The notes below the pieces were generated by a model. The model was not told the origin of the DNA. It did no database searches and saw nothing but the letters and a program-made list of their open reading frames with translations. The position numbers were made by a program, and so were the translations under genes. Positions 9,022-16,545 of a stretch of 64,000 bases of DNA are shown piece after piece. The stretch comes from Nitrosospira sp. Is2. Lineage in GTDB: Bacteria; Pseudomonadota; Gammaproteobacteria; Burkholderiales; Nitrosomonadaceae. Numbering within the stretch: position 1 is the first letter of the stretch; each line of letters begins with the position of its first letter. The stretch lies in the NCBI RefSeq assembly GCF_033095785.1, contig NZ_CP137134.1, forward strand, positions 310,001-374,000, written 5' to 3'.

Positions 9022-9624
9022 ATGTCCGCAGGCATTACAATCGCGTGCCCCGGTCGAGCACAACAACAAATAACAGAAGATACTGTGCGCAATTCTCTTA
9101 AAACCCTTCTTTTCATCTCTGCGTTTTCCCCGATGTTATTGACGCTCGCGCTCGTGCAATACGATCTGCACGGTTTTAGAGATGTGGTCATCCAGTTGAT
9201 ATTTGCCGGGTTATTCGGTACCGCAATTCCTATCGTTATTATGATGTCTGTCGTTAAATCCAGCGAGTTGATGGCGTTTACTGCAAAGAAAGTCGAATCA
9301 AACGATTTTATGTTGTTTGGATTCGTAGTCAGTTACTTCATTCCGATTATTAATCACGGGATAAATTTCAGCCTCACCACTACACTGTTTGTGGCTCTTT
9401 TCGTTTTTTTGTTATTTTGGTATATCAACTCTATTCCTGCTCATCCGCTTCTTCGTGTTTTGAAGTATCGGTTTTACAAGGTTGAGTCCTCGAACGGTAT
9501 GGTGTACACGCTAATTTCGAAAAAAGAGATCATTGATCCGAAGAGCATTAAGCTCGTAAAAAAAATATCCAGTTCAATGCTAATCGAGGTAAATAATGTC
9601 ACACAGCCTGTTCGCGCTAACTAG
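9022..9624 (+). CDS. kwaA: KwaA, membrane component of the Kiwa anti-phage system
   Basis: A 200-residue membrane protein with four predicted transmembrane helices: around FISAFSPMLLTLALV, VIQLIFAGLFGTAIPIVIMM, FMLFGFVVSYFIPII and TTTLFVALFVFLLFWYI. A cytoplasmic-looking C-terminal tail follows. Length, helix number and the directly following DUF4868-like gene fit KwaA of the two-gene Kiwa defence system, which senses phage at the membrane. The name is inferred mainly from the pairing with the next gene. ATG 9022 has no strong ribosome-binding site, so a later start is possible. It overlaps kwaB by 29 bases, which implies one operon. Confidence 0.7.
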   Translation: MSAGITIACPGRAQQQITEDTVRNSLKTLLFISAFSPMLLTLALVQYDLHGFRDVVIQLIFAGLFGTAIPIVIMMSVVKSSELMAFTAKKVESNDFMLFGFVVSYFIPIINHGINFSLTTTLFVALFVFLLFWYINSIPAHPLLRVLKYRFYKVESSNGMVYTLISKKEIIDPKSIKLVKKISSSMLIEVNNVTQPVRAN

Positions 9625-10483
9625 CAACCCTGCTCACCGAATCGTAAAATTTTCTCTTACAGAAGAGATACAGAATGAGCTAACAGAATATTTGCGCGTT
9701 AAGGAAAGAGGTTTTTTGACCGGCCCTGTTGAAGAGATTGTATTTGACGGAAAATACAAACCCGACGGCCACGAGATTCTGCTTATCCAAAACTATGATG
9801 ACATCGATAATCTTAGCGACGCGATAAGAAACCCGCTTGGGTACCCCGAAATTTCCCCGATGCCCGAGGTTTTTTGCACTATTAAGGCCCTTTTTTCCGG
9901 ATACGCTGATGAGGCAGGCGAGATAACTGTACTTATTCAGCATTTCGATAAGAGGAAAATAATTTCTACAAATGGGTTCTCAATATTCCATTCAAAAGAA
10001 GTTTACAAGCGGATTGAGGGTATTGGGCTAACAATCGACAGCAAAATTTCGGCTACGCTCAAGGGAAAGGAGCTCCGCTTTTCAAGCTTTCATTTGGTAA
10101 GACAAATTTTCGATCTAAGCGAATATTACCTAGAAGCTACCGATAGCGACATCACTGATTTCGCCTCTTTACCCGCCGTTAAAGTAGACAATATTGATCA
10201 TTTAATTGCGGTATCCGATCACTGGGTTAGGAGAAAGTTCGCCTTGATACAGCAGAGCGAGATTCTGGAGAGCGTGCCGATCCATGAGATTAGAGCAGTG
10301 GCAATCGAATTTAGTATTTCCCTAAAGACGGTCACAGAAGATGGGGTGGAAAAAATATGCTTACCAACGATAAAGGCTGACTTGAAAACGCTATTAAGAT
10401 TTCTAGATGAGGACTATTACAAGTCGCCTTTGTCACAAACATACTACATGACTAATTCTAAACGTTTACATTCCCCTTACTAA
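9596..10483 (+). CDS. kwaB: KwaB, DUF4868 component of the Kiwa anti-phage system
   Basis: A 295-residue soluble protein. The C-terminal half resembles DUF4868: it ends DLKTLLRFLDEDYYKSPLSQ and then TYYMTNSKR, the typical closing motif. The N-terminal half (residues 1-120) is an alpha/beta region. In characterised Kiwa systems KwaB binds DNA and acts with the membrane protein KwaA to stop phage replication and transcription. The start ATG 9596 has a good ribosome-binding site (GAGGTAAATA) inside the end of kwaA. The gene looks intact. It sits between prophage fragments, as is common for defence cargo. Assignment is from motif memory; a profile search would settle it. Confidence 0.75.
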   Translation: MSHSLFALTSNPAHRIVKFSLTEEIQNELTEYLRVKERGFLTGPVEEIVFDGKYKPDGHEILLIQNYDDIDNLSDAIRNPLGYPEISPMPEVFCTIKALFSGYADEAGEITVLIQHFDKRKIISTNGFSIFHSKEVYKRIEGIGLTIDSKISATLKGKELRFSSFHLVRQIFDLSEYYLEATDSDITDFASLPAVKVDNIDHLIAVSDHWVRRKFALIQQSEILESVPIHEIRAVAIEFSISLKTVTEDGVEKICLPTIKADLKTLLRFLDEDYYKSPLSQTYYMTNSKRLHSPY

Positions 10484-10505
10484 TCCCGAGCTGATTTCTA
10501 GTGCC

Positions 10506-10547
10506 CTCTCTGATAGACCCTGCCAGCTCTCTGATAGACCCTGCCAG
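10506..10547 (+). repeat. 21-base tandem duplication
   Basis: CTCTCTGATAGACCCTGCCAG occurs twice head to tail with no mismatch, 23 bases after the kwaB stop. No gene covers it. The rest of 10484-10754 holds nothing else recognisable. Confidence 0.9.
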
Positions 10548-10754
10548 AAGCCCTACAATCAATATAAATAGAAGGATGGCTACCTTAGTATTGCCCAGGT
10601 GGAAACAAAACAGCATAAGCGGTTAAATGAGTTTGCGTGCTAGTTGCCGGGACTTCTTGTACTGAATAAAGTGAAGAGCGGGCCTAGCCGATAACGCTCA
10701 ACGCAGTCGTGATAAGATTTGAGCTTCAACTCAACCATATTAAGAGGCATTCCT

Positions 10755-10949
10755 ATGAGTCAGTCGTTCAACGAGGCCGAGAAGATGTTGATCCACATCA
10801 TTGAACACCAACCGGACCTTTTCAAGCAACGAGATTCAACACCAATGTCCGCTGAGAATATCGCTCTTTTCTGCGCCACGTTTATTAACGAATATAGCGG
10901 ATACTGCGCGGACATTAAAAACAACCGGTTTCCGCCGAGACAGCCTTAA
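10755..10949 (+). CDS. Small hypothetical protein
   Basis: A 64-residue protein, MSQSFNEAEKMLIHIIEHQP..., with an AAGAGG ribosome-binding site about 7 bases before ATG 10755. The frame is open from 10719, but the later ATG fits the ribosome-binding site. Mostly helical; no family is recognised. A terminator follows at 10993. Confidence 0.45.
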   Translation: MSQSFNEAEKMLIHIIEHQPDLFKQRDSTPMSAENIALFCATFINEYSGYCADIKNNRFPPRQP

Positions 10950-11190
10950 ACTCCGCCACCAGTACCTCGCGAAGGGCTGGCAGATCTATCAAACCCGCTT
11001 CGGCGGGTTTTTTATTTCCCTTCCCCTTCTGTTCCCGCTGAGACGCTTTCTCCGGTCGCGCTTGTTTTTGACGTGCCGTTATTTCCTTCCACAGTTCTTT
11101 CTGTCGAGCAGTCAGTGTTGTCGGAGGCGGTAGGACTGTAGCAAGGCCTGGGGGAACAATAGAGAGACTTGCAGATGATTTCTTTGCCAT
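10915..11190 (-). CDS. Putative phage terminase-like small protein, probably truncated
   Basis: A 91-residue frame begins MAKKSSASLSIVPPGLATVL, then PPPTTLTARQKELWKEI. That start (a basic N-terminus, SIVPP, then LTxRQxELW) resembles the N-terminus of some phage small terminase or packaging proteins. After residue 50 it becomes a lysine-rich low-complexity stretch that encodes the opposing terminator, and it ends by overlapping the neighbouring gene. It is likely a 3'-truncated relic of the same prophage as 8600-8988. Confidence 0.4.
   Translation of the reverse strand: MAKKSSASLSIVPPGLATVLPPPTTLTARQKELWKEITARQKQARPEKASQREQKGKGNKKPAEAGLIDLPALREVLVAEFKAVSAETGCF
10993..11013 (+). terminator. 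Rho-independent terminator
   Basis: ACCCGC-TTCG-GCGGGT followed by a T-run. The same stem-loop occurs at 44825. It terminates the small gene at 10755 and lies inside the opposing frame 10915-11190, which is thus read through on the other strand. Confidence 0.75.
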
Positions 11191-11354
11191 AAAAATAGCC
11201 TAATTGTAAAGATTTATGAAAGGAAAGGAACAGCAGCAGTTTCCAGTGTAGGGCTGGAGGGATTTTGATCCCCTGACCTGCTCCCACTTTGTTTTGCTCG
11301 GCATATCGATATTTTACTTTGGATGCGATCATCCATGAGCGACGAACAGAGGAG

Positions 11355-11552
11355 ATGAACTTGCGCGAATTCGAAATCACCTACCAATCAGTTGACCCAA
11401 CTAAGCCTGATCTTGGCCCTTTCACCCTTACCGCTCCTGATCTGGATCAAGCTGTCAGTTTGGCTATACAAGCGATTAAGCAGGCACATCCTGATATAGA
11501 CCTTCAGAAGGACTATAAGCCACTACCGCACGCGAAGTGGCGTGAGCTTTAA
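11355..11552 (+). CDS. Small hypothetical protein
   Basis: A 65-residue protein starting at ATG 11355 with a GAGGAG ribosome-binding site directly upstream. It reads MNLREFEITYQSVDPTKPDL, then GPFTLTAPDLDQAVSLAIQAI. The beta-hairpin plus helix pattern resembles small phage proteins that adapt residue-wise arguments, but no family is assigned. Confidence 0.5.
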   Translation: MNLREFEITYQSVDPTKPDLGPFTLTAPDLDQAVSLAIQAIKQAHPDIDLQKDYKPLPHAKWREL

Positions 11553-12445
11553 TCAAGCCTTTCTCCAATGGTGCTCGGGGTCTCACATCACCCCTTTAGG
11601 CGGCCGGATATCGGATATTGGAACTCACACGAATAGATGTGAGTGAGTTTCTCGGGCAAGATGAAAAAAGGGGAATGACAGTAGATTTAACGGGACACCG
11701 CTTACTGAGTGATTACTACGGGGCTTGGTTCGACAAGGCTGAGATCGATACGATTTGACCTGAGCCTATCCAAACTCAGCATACGGGTTTGCCCTTTCGG
11801 TCTTGAAGGCTGAAACCTAAGAGCGAGGTTGTTGCGTGTTGCGTTTACTAGGAAAGCAACAACGCAACAAGCAGTTCCAAAATGAATAATTTAAGAGCTT
11901 AAACCTGCGCCAGTTATAGATATTACATATCCTCCAGTACGAAAAATACCGCGCAACAATCACCGTTTTTTCACGTCGCATTTGTTGCGCACCATCGGTG
12001 ACATAAAGGGCCGATATAAACGCCCCAGGACCGATTTAACACAGGTGGTTACGTTCGTGTTGCCGAGATGGAAATAAACCAGCCAAGGAACGGCTCAGTC
12101 GCGTAAGCGCTGGTTTTTTAACTTTTCTTGTTGTGATTTATGAAGAGAAAGGAGCAAGCACGGAGTCCCCACAATGCGAGACATTCCGACGACTTCCTTC
12201 AGCCAATAACCATAGCAATGCTCAGATGCTTTCGCCCTTGTACCTGTGAAGTCAGCCCGTGCCGTGAGACGCCGCAGGGGGAGTTATGGCGAAGCTGCAG
12301 CGGATGAGGATGGGGCAAAGTTCGGGGAGAGTGCGTGCTGTGTCTTCATTATTTCGGGCGGGTCCGCGTTTACCAACACTTGGAAGCAGTTAACGCCGCT
12401 TCAGCTTCTTTTGGATCGCCATGCTTGATGTATTAGGTAAAGTAA
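11553..12445. other. Gene-poor region of about 890 bases
   Basis: No protein or RNA gene is supported. A long interrupted inverted repeat of GTTGTTGCGTGTTGC and GCAACAACGCAACAA lies around 11828-11874, and GTTGCGC strings recur near 11950-11990. Frames near 12246-12428 lack coding character. It may be debris of the prophage to its left. Confidence 0.4.
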
Positions 12446-13576
12446 TTATGTTGATGTAGACATACGAAACGTAAAGCAAGTTATTTCCTCGGTCGATGCC
12501 ACGGTCAACTCGCCTTTGTGCGCGCGTGCGATTTCCGACGCAATGTAGAGCCCGAGCCCCAAACCATTTTGGCTGGAGCGAACATCTTCTCGGGTGAAAG
12601 GCTGAAACAGTCTTTCGAGTGCATCGGGTGAAATAGGTTTTCCGCTATTACTCACTGAGAGTTCAAATACGTCCCCCTCAAGAAACGCGTTTACAAGGAC
12701 AGGCCCGTCTGGCGAACCATGCGTTAGAGCATTTGCCACCAGATTCGATAGAATCTGTGAAAGACGAGGGGCGTCACAATCGGTGGGCTCCACCAGGCAA
12801 AAGTCTGTTTCAATTACTCTTTCCGGCCACGCTGTACGAAGCTCAGAAACAACATGGCAAAGTACCGGCTCCAGAAGGACAGGCTGGCGGTTCAGCAAAA
12901 TACCGCTACCCAGACGAGCGCGCGCGAAGTCCATAATATTGTCAATAAGCTCAGCCATGCGCGTGCCACTGTCTTTCATCAAACTGACCAGGCTGGCGTC
13001 TCGTTCACTCAGTGAAGAACGCGCGAGCAGCATAGCGGCTCCGCCAGTTATCGCCCCCAGCGGATTGCGCAGGTCATGCCCTAAAACAGCGATGAACTGC
13101 TCGCGCAAAACCGAGGTTGCCTGCTCGTCCGCTAGCTTCATCTCGGCAACTTGCCGGGCATAGCGTAGATTTTCTTCATAGAGGCGGCGGTCTGTTGCCT
13201 TATAAACGGTCACGCGGATAAATAGCGGCTTGCCATCCTTATCCCGGCGCTCATACGCGTTTACCAGGACCGGAAGACGCTCCCCACTTTGACAGGCCAG
13301 CTCAAGCGCTACTTCATCAAAGAAACCCTGCATCCGCAGTAATGGCAACAAATGCGTCTCGCAATAGATCTTTCCGCCGATTGTAAGCAACTCAGAAAAA
13401 TGAATGCCTTTAAGGTCCTCAGTTGAATATCCCAGCCAGTTGGCAACGCGGGAATTGCCCCGCACAATCTCAACGTTAGCGTTCGTTGTTAAAAATCCGC
13501 AGAGAGAATTTTCGAAGAAATCTTCGAAATTCTCCTCAAGAGAAGGCCGAGGAGAGGGATCAACTGGCGTCGCCAT
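12446..13576 (-). CDS. PAS-domain sensor histidine kinase
   Basis: 376 residues. A PAS domain (about 15-125) has the motif YCETHLLPLLRMQGFFDEVA and LPVLVNAYERR. A short coiled coil (130-160) and a HisKA domain follow, with the phospho-accepting H167 in AVLGHDLRNPLGAI. The HATPase domain (about 255-372) has NLVANALTHG and GLGLGLYIASEIARAH. There is no transmembrane segment, so it is a cytoplasmic sensor. It follows the RsbQ-like hydrolase with no gap (TGA then ATG), so the two are co-translated. In RsbQ-RsbP systems the hydrolase supplies a ligand to a PAS domain; here the output is a kinase. No response regulator is adjacent. Confidence 0.88.
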   Translation of the reverse strand: MATPVDPSPRPSLEENFEDFFENSLCGFLTTNANVEIVRGNSRVANWLGYSTEDLKGIHFSELLTIGGKIYCETHLLPLLRMQGFFDEVALELACQSGERLPVLVNAYERRDKDGKPLFIRVTVYKATDRRLYEENLRYARQVAEMKLADEQATSVLREQFIAVLGHDLRNPLGAITGGAAMLLARSSLSERDASLVSLMKDSGTRMAELIDNIMDFARARLGSGILLNRQPVLLEPVLCHVVSELRTAWPERVIETDFCLVEPTDCDAPRLSQILSNLVANALTHGSPDGPVLVNAFLEGDVFELSVSNSGKPISPDALERLFQPFTREDVRSSQNGLGLGLYIASEIARAHKGELTVASTEEITCFTFRMSTST

Positions 13577-14365
13577 TCACAAAAAAGCCTTAATGGCCGC
13601 AATGGTCTCCTCCGGCGCGCTGAGGTTGGGGCAATGTCCCGTGGCCTCCATCAAAACAAGCTTGCTATTTGGCATTTGACGGTGGACGTATTCACCAACA
13701 TCCTGCGGTGCGATGACGTCATTCGAGCATTGTAGAATTAAAGCTGGAATACGGGCGCCAGCGAGAATATCACGACAATCGGAAAAAAAAGTCGTGCGTG
13801 CAAAATGCTTGGCGATTTCAGGATCGGTACGGCAGAAGCTGTTGGTCAATTCGTCGCCCAGCTCTTTGCGGTCGGGGTTGCCCATTATGACCGGGGCCAT
13901 TGCCATCGACCACCCCATGTGATTGCTATCGAGCGATTCTAGAAGTTCTTCGATCTGCGCTTTGGTGAACCCCCCGATATAGTCGTCGTCATTGATATAG
14001 GATGGTGAAGGACCCACAAGAACAAGATTCTTGAATAGCTTCGGCTCTTTGCCCGCCACCATAATACCCATCATCGCGCTGACGGAATGTCCTACGAACA
14101 CGGCATCCTTCAATCGAAGTTCCCCGGCTATTTCGATAATATCCTCGGCATATCCTTCAAGAGAGCTGTACTTTTCATGAGAATAGGCTGCCAAGTCGGA
14201 ACCGCCCGCCCCGACATGATCGAATAAAATTATTTGATAGCTCTCTTCAAAAGCTGGCGCCACGAAACGCCACATGTTCTGATCACAACCAAAGCCGTGG
14301 GCGAACATCATAGCCCTTGAACCTTTGCCTCGCACAACGACATTATTTCTTTTTAAAGCATTCAT
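13577..14365 (-). CDS. RsbQ-like alpha/beta hydrolase
   Basis: 262 residues, full length for the RsbQ/KAI2/D14 group. The oxyanion region is FAHGFGCDQNMW and the nucleophile serine is in VGHSVSAMMG (about residue 97). The acid is D in CSNDVIAP and the base H in TGHCPNLSAP near the C-terminus. The HGFGCDQ motif is diagnostic for RsbQ-like proteins, which bind a small hydrophobic ligand and activate a partner PAS protein in stress signalling. It is the first gene of a two-gene operon with the PAS kinase. The start ATG 14365 follows an AT-rich leader; the frame is uninterrupted. Confidence 0.88.
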   Translation of the reverse strand: MNALKRNNVVVRGKGSRAMMFAHGFGCDQNMWRFVAPAFEESYQIILFDHVGAGGSDLAAYSHEKYSSLEGYAEDIIEIAGELRLKDAVFVGHSVSAMMGIMVAGKEPKLFKNLVLVGPSPSYINDDDYIGGFTKAQIEELLESLDSNHMGWSMAMAPVIMGNPDRKELGDELTNSFCRTDPEIAKHFARTTFFSDCRDILAGARIPALILQCSNDVIAPQDVGEYVHRQMPNSKLVLMEATGHCPNLSAPEETIAAIKAFL

Positions 14366-14569
14366 GATAAACCATGTATTTTTTGGTATGCGATCTTAAA
14401 AGATTAGATATGGTGGCTCTTTCCCGCGATACCGCCATACTCCGTATACGAGAAGCGCACGCCTGGATGGAGGAGCGGATTCATGAGAATACCAACTCGT
14501 AGATATCAGACCATCGAAAGCTTATCCCTTACCAACTATTGTTTCTCCGTCAACCGCTGTTCTCGATTT

Positions 14570-15157
14570 TCAATCCAGGTACTTGAACACTCGGACAACC
14601 TTGCGCACGCCACCTGTATCTTTCGCAATCTTCACTGCGTTTTGCGCTTCCTCCCGGTCCACCATCCCCAGCAAGTAGACCACCCCATCCTCGGTCACGA
14701 CTTTGACGTGGTTGGCCTGGAATATCCCCTCATTCACGAACCTCGCCTTGACCTTCGACGTAATCAAGGCGTCATGGCTGCGCGCCGTAAGCGGCCGGTG
14801 TTTGCCGATCGTAATCTCATTCGTGACGTCACGCACTCCCTCCACTGCTCTGACAATATCTTCAATCTCATTTTTAACTGTCGCAGATGCCGCTTCGCCG
14901 GTGAGCAACACATCTTGATTAAAGCTTGTAACTTCCACATGGACTTTGCGGCCAAACTTTTCCTTAATTCTTCGGTTGCTTTTAAACTCAACGCTCTCAT
15001 CCTGAACCATGGTGCCGGCGGTACGCCGATCCTTCGCTATCGCTACTCCAGTACCCGCGGCAGCACCCGTTGCTGCCACCAACGCGCAACCAGCAAGAAA
15101 TGGAAGCGGAAGCAGGAAAAAAACAACGGCCAACAACTTCAGATTCAGGTTTTGCAT
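14570..15157 (-). CDS. BON-domain lipoprotein (YraP/DolP-like)
   Basis: 195 residues from ATG 15157, which has a GAAGGAATAT ribosome-binding site; the longer frame upstream is not needed. A lipoprotein signal peptide ends in the lipobox LAGC near residue 25. Two BON domains follow: EVTSFNQDVLLTGEAASATVK, and VVTEDGVVYLLGMVDREEAQ. BON lipoproteins of this type sit in the outer-membrane inner leaflet and help maintain envelope integrity. Two-domain length matches YraP/DolP. Confidence 0.87.
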   Translation of the reverse strand: MQNLNLKLLAVVFFLLPLPFLAGCALVAATGAAAGTGVAIAKDRRTAGTMVQDESVEFKSNRRIKEKFGRKVHVEVTSFNQDVLLTGEAASATVKNEIEDIVRAVEGVRDVTNEITIGKHRPLTARSHDALITSKVKARFVNEGIFQANHVKVVTEDGVVYLLGMVDREEAQNAVKIAKDTGGVRKVVRVFKYLD

Positions 15158-15509
15158 ATATTCCTTCAAATAAATCTCCGACCCTTCTAGCCGGCCCCCT
15201 GTTGTCGTAAGTTCCCCGCAACGAGCGCTGTCAACGCGATTACTTGTCTTGCTCGAAACGAATGTCATTAACGTGGTTTACTAGTAAGGTGTGCATCAAA
15301 AAGAGGATAATCCTCCTTCGGGATGGTATTACCCTGTTCCGGAATAACGATATCCCCCTCGTTGCCACGTCCAGTGTACAGTGGATAGTCAAGGTTCGCC
15401 TCGGCTTGGGTTCGGGGAACTGGACTGTGCTTAAGTCAATTGCGGCCTTTGCCGTTGTTATGGTAGCTCGCTCTTTCCGAGCTCGGGCATTCCCGTATTA
15501 TCTCACCGT
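15158..15509. other. Intergenic region
   Basis: No gene or RNA is supported between the BON lipoprotein start and the umuC fragment. The first 40 bases hold the leader of the lipoprotein gene. Confidence 0.35.
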
Positions 15510-15660
15510 GAACAACTCGTTCCAATCCCCGGTGTAGTTTGGACTCTTGAAGCTGCGGCTCATGGTCCAAGTCGGGCCAACCCCTCAGACGCCACATCAA
15601 TGGTGCTGCGTCGGTACTTGCCATCAATGCGATCTACGATATCATGAGCCTGACGGGCTT
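15510..15660 (-). pseudogene. umuC 3'-end fragment, copy 2
   Basis: On the minus strand the DNA encodes VDRIDGKYRRSTIDVASEG. After a one-base shift it encodes MSRSFKSPNYTGDWNEL, matching the last 50 or so residues of the UmuC gene at 31044-32333. Only this C-terminal tip is present, and it is frameshifted. A third such tip occurs at 39426. The piece is a decayed remnant without function. Confidence 0.75.
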
Positions 15661-15705
15661 AACGTCGAAAGGTAGATCGCGCAATAAACAAGAGTAGCAA
15701 AAACA

Positions 15706-16311
15706 ATGATAGGGCTAATTGAGTTTGAAACTAAACGTCTTTGTTTGCGTCAATGGCGTCCAGAAGACCGTGAGCCATTCGCCGAGCTGAATGCGGATCC
15801 GAGGGTTATGGAATACTTTCCCGCTTTACTTGATCGAGCGGCAAGTGACGCAATGGCTGAGCGCTGCCAATCTCTGATTGCTGCGCATGGCTGGGGGTTA
15901 TGGGCCGTCGAAAAAAGGAATACGAGTGAATTCATGGGATTTGTCGGATTGCACGTACCGATTTTCGAATTCCCATTTTCTCCGTGTGTCGAAATTGGCT
16001 GGCGCCTTGCCTTTCAATACTGGGGTAAAGGCTTTGCTACGGAGGCCGCCCAAGCCTCCCTTCACGTTGGTTTCAAATTGCTTGGCTTGTCGGAGATTGT
16101 ATCCTTCACCGCGGTTCCTAATTTCAGGTCACATGCGGTTATGGAAAGGCTTGGAATGCACGAAACCAGTCAGACCTTTGAGCACCCTCATATTCCACGG
16201 GGTAGTTTTCTTCGTCAGCATCGTTTATACCGGTTATTGCGTGATGAATGGGTAATGCCACCCGGTATGATATTTTCGGTCAACCAGCTTTCAGACGTTA
16301 AAAGGGGGTGA
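15706..16311 (+). CDS. GNAT-family N-acetyltransferase (RimJ/RimL-type)
   Basis: 201 residues with the GNAT fold: FETKRLCLRQWRPEDREPF at the start, VEIGWRLAFQYWGKGFATEA for the acetyl-CoA loop, and SFTAVPNFRSHAVMERLGM. Members of this branch acetylate ribosomal protein N-termini or small amines using acetyl-CoA. Substrate cannot be told. The family normally ends near LYRLLRDEW (residue 180); about 20 extra residues follow, which may reflect a changed stop. Confidence 0.87.
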   Translation: MIGLIEFETKRLCLRQWRPEDREPFAELNADPRVMEYFPALLDRAASDAMAERCQSLIAAHGWGLWAVEKRNTSEFMGFVGLHVPIFEFPFSPCVEIGWRLAFQYWGKGFATEAAQASLHVGFKLLGLSEIVSFTAVPNFRSHAVMERLGMHETSQTFEHPHIPRGSFLRQHRLYRLLRDEWVMPPGMIFSVNQLSDVKRG

Positions 16312-16545
16312 CGGCGGGTAACACTGTACGTTGGTTTTTTTCGGAGTTCCGCATTCGGCGTTTTCATTTGCTTCCTTTGCTTCCAGCTTGGCCAGCGCCT
16401 TCGTCCGCTCCTCAGTAGACCCGCCCATTGCTATTACCTGGCTGATGCCGTCCCAGTAATACACGCGAAACGCACCCATCTCACCAATGTGCTGTGCACT
16501 ACCATATCCGGGGTGTCGATAAAATATCGGATGATATTGCCTCAA
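16291..16545 (-). CDS. Possible small protein coupled to the large regulator gene
   Basis: An 84-residue frame starting with TTG that overlaps the stop of the 1055-residue regulator gene by one to three bases. It reads MRQYHPIFYRHPGYGSAQHI, later GAFRVYYWDGISQVIAMGGS, with a helical Glu/Ala/Lys stretch after. It has no known family, a weak start and a C-terminus that overlaps the GNAT gene on the other strand. Coding status is uncertain. Confidence 0.25.
   Translation of the reverse strand: MRQYHPIFYRHPGYGSAQHIGEMGAFRVYYWDGISQVIAMGGSTEERTKALAKLEAKEANENAECGTPKKTNVQCYPPSPPFNV

Noticed and set aside
14483..15190. 235-residue open frame opposite the BON lipoprotein
   Set aside because: The minus-strand gene has signal peptide and BON domains; this is its shadow.
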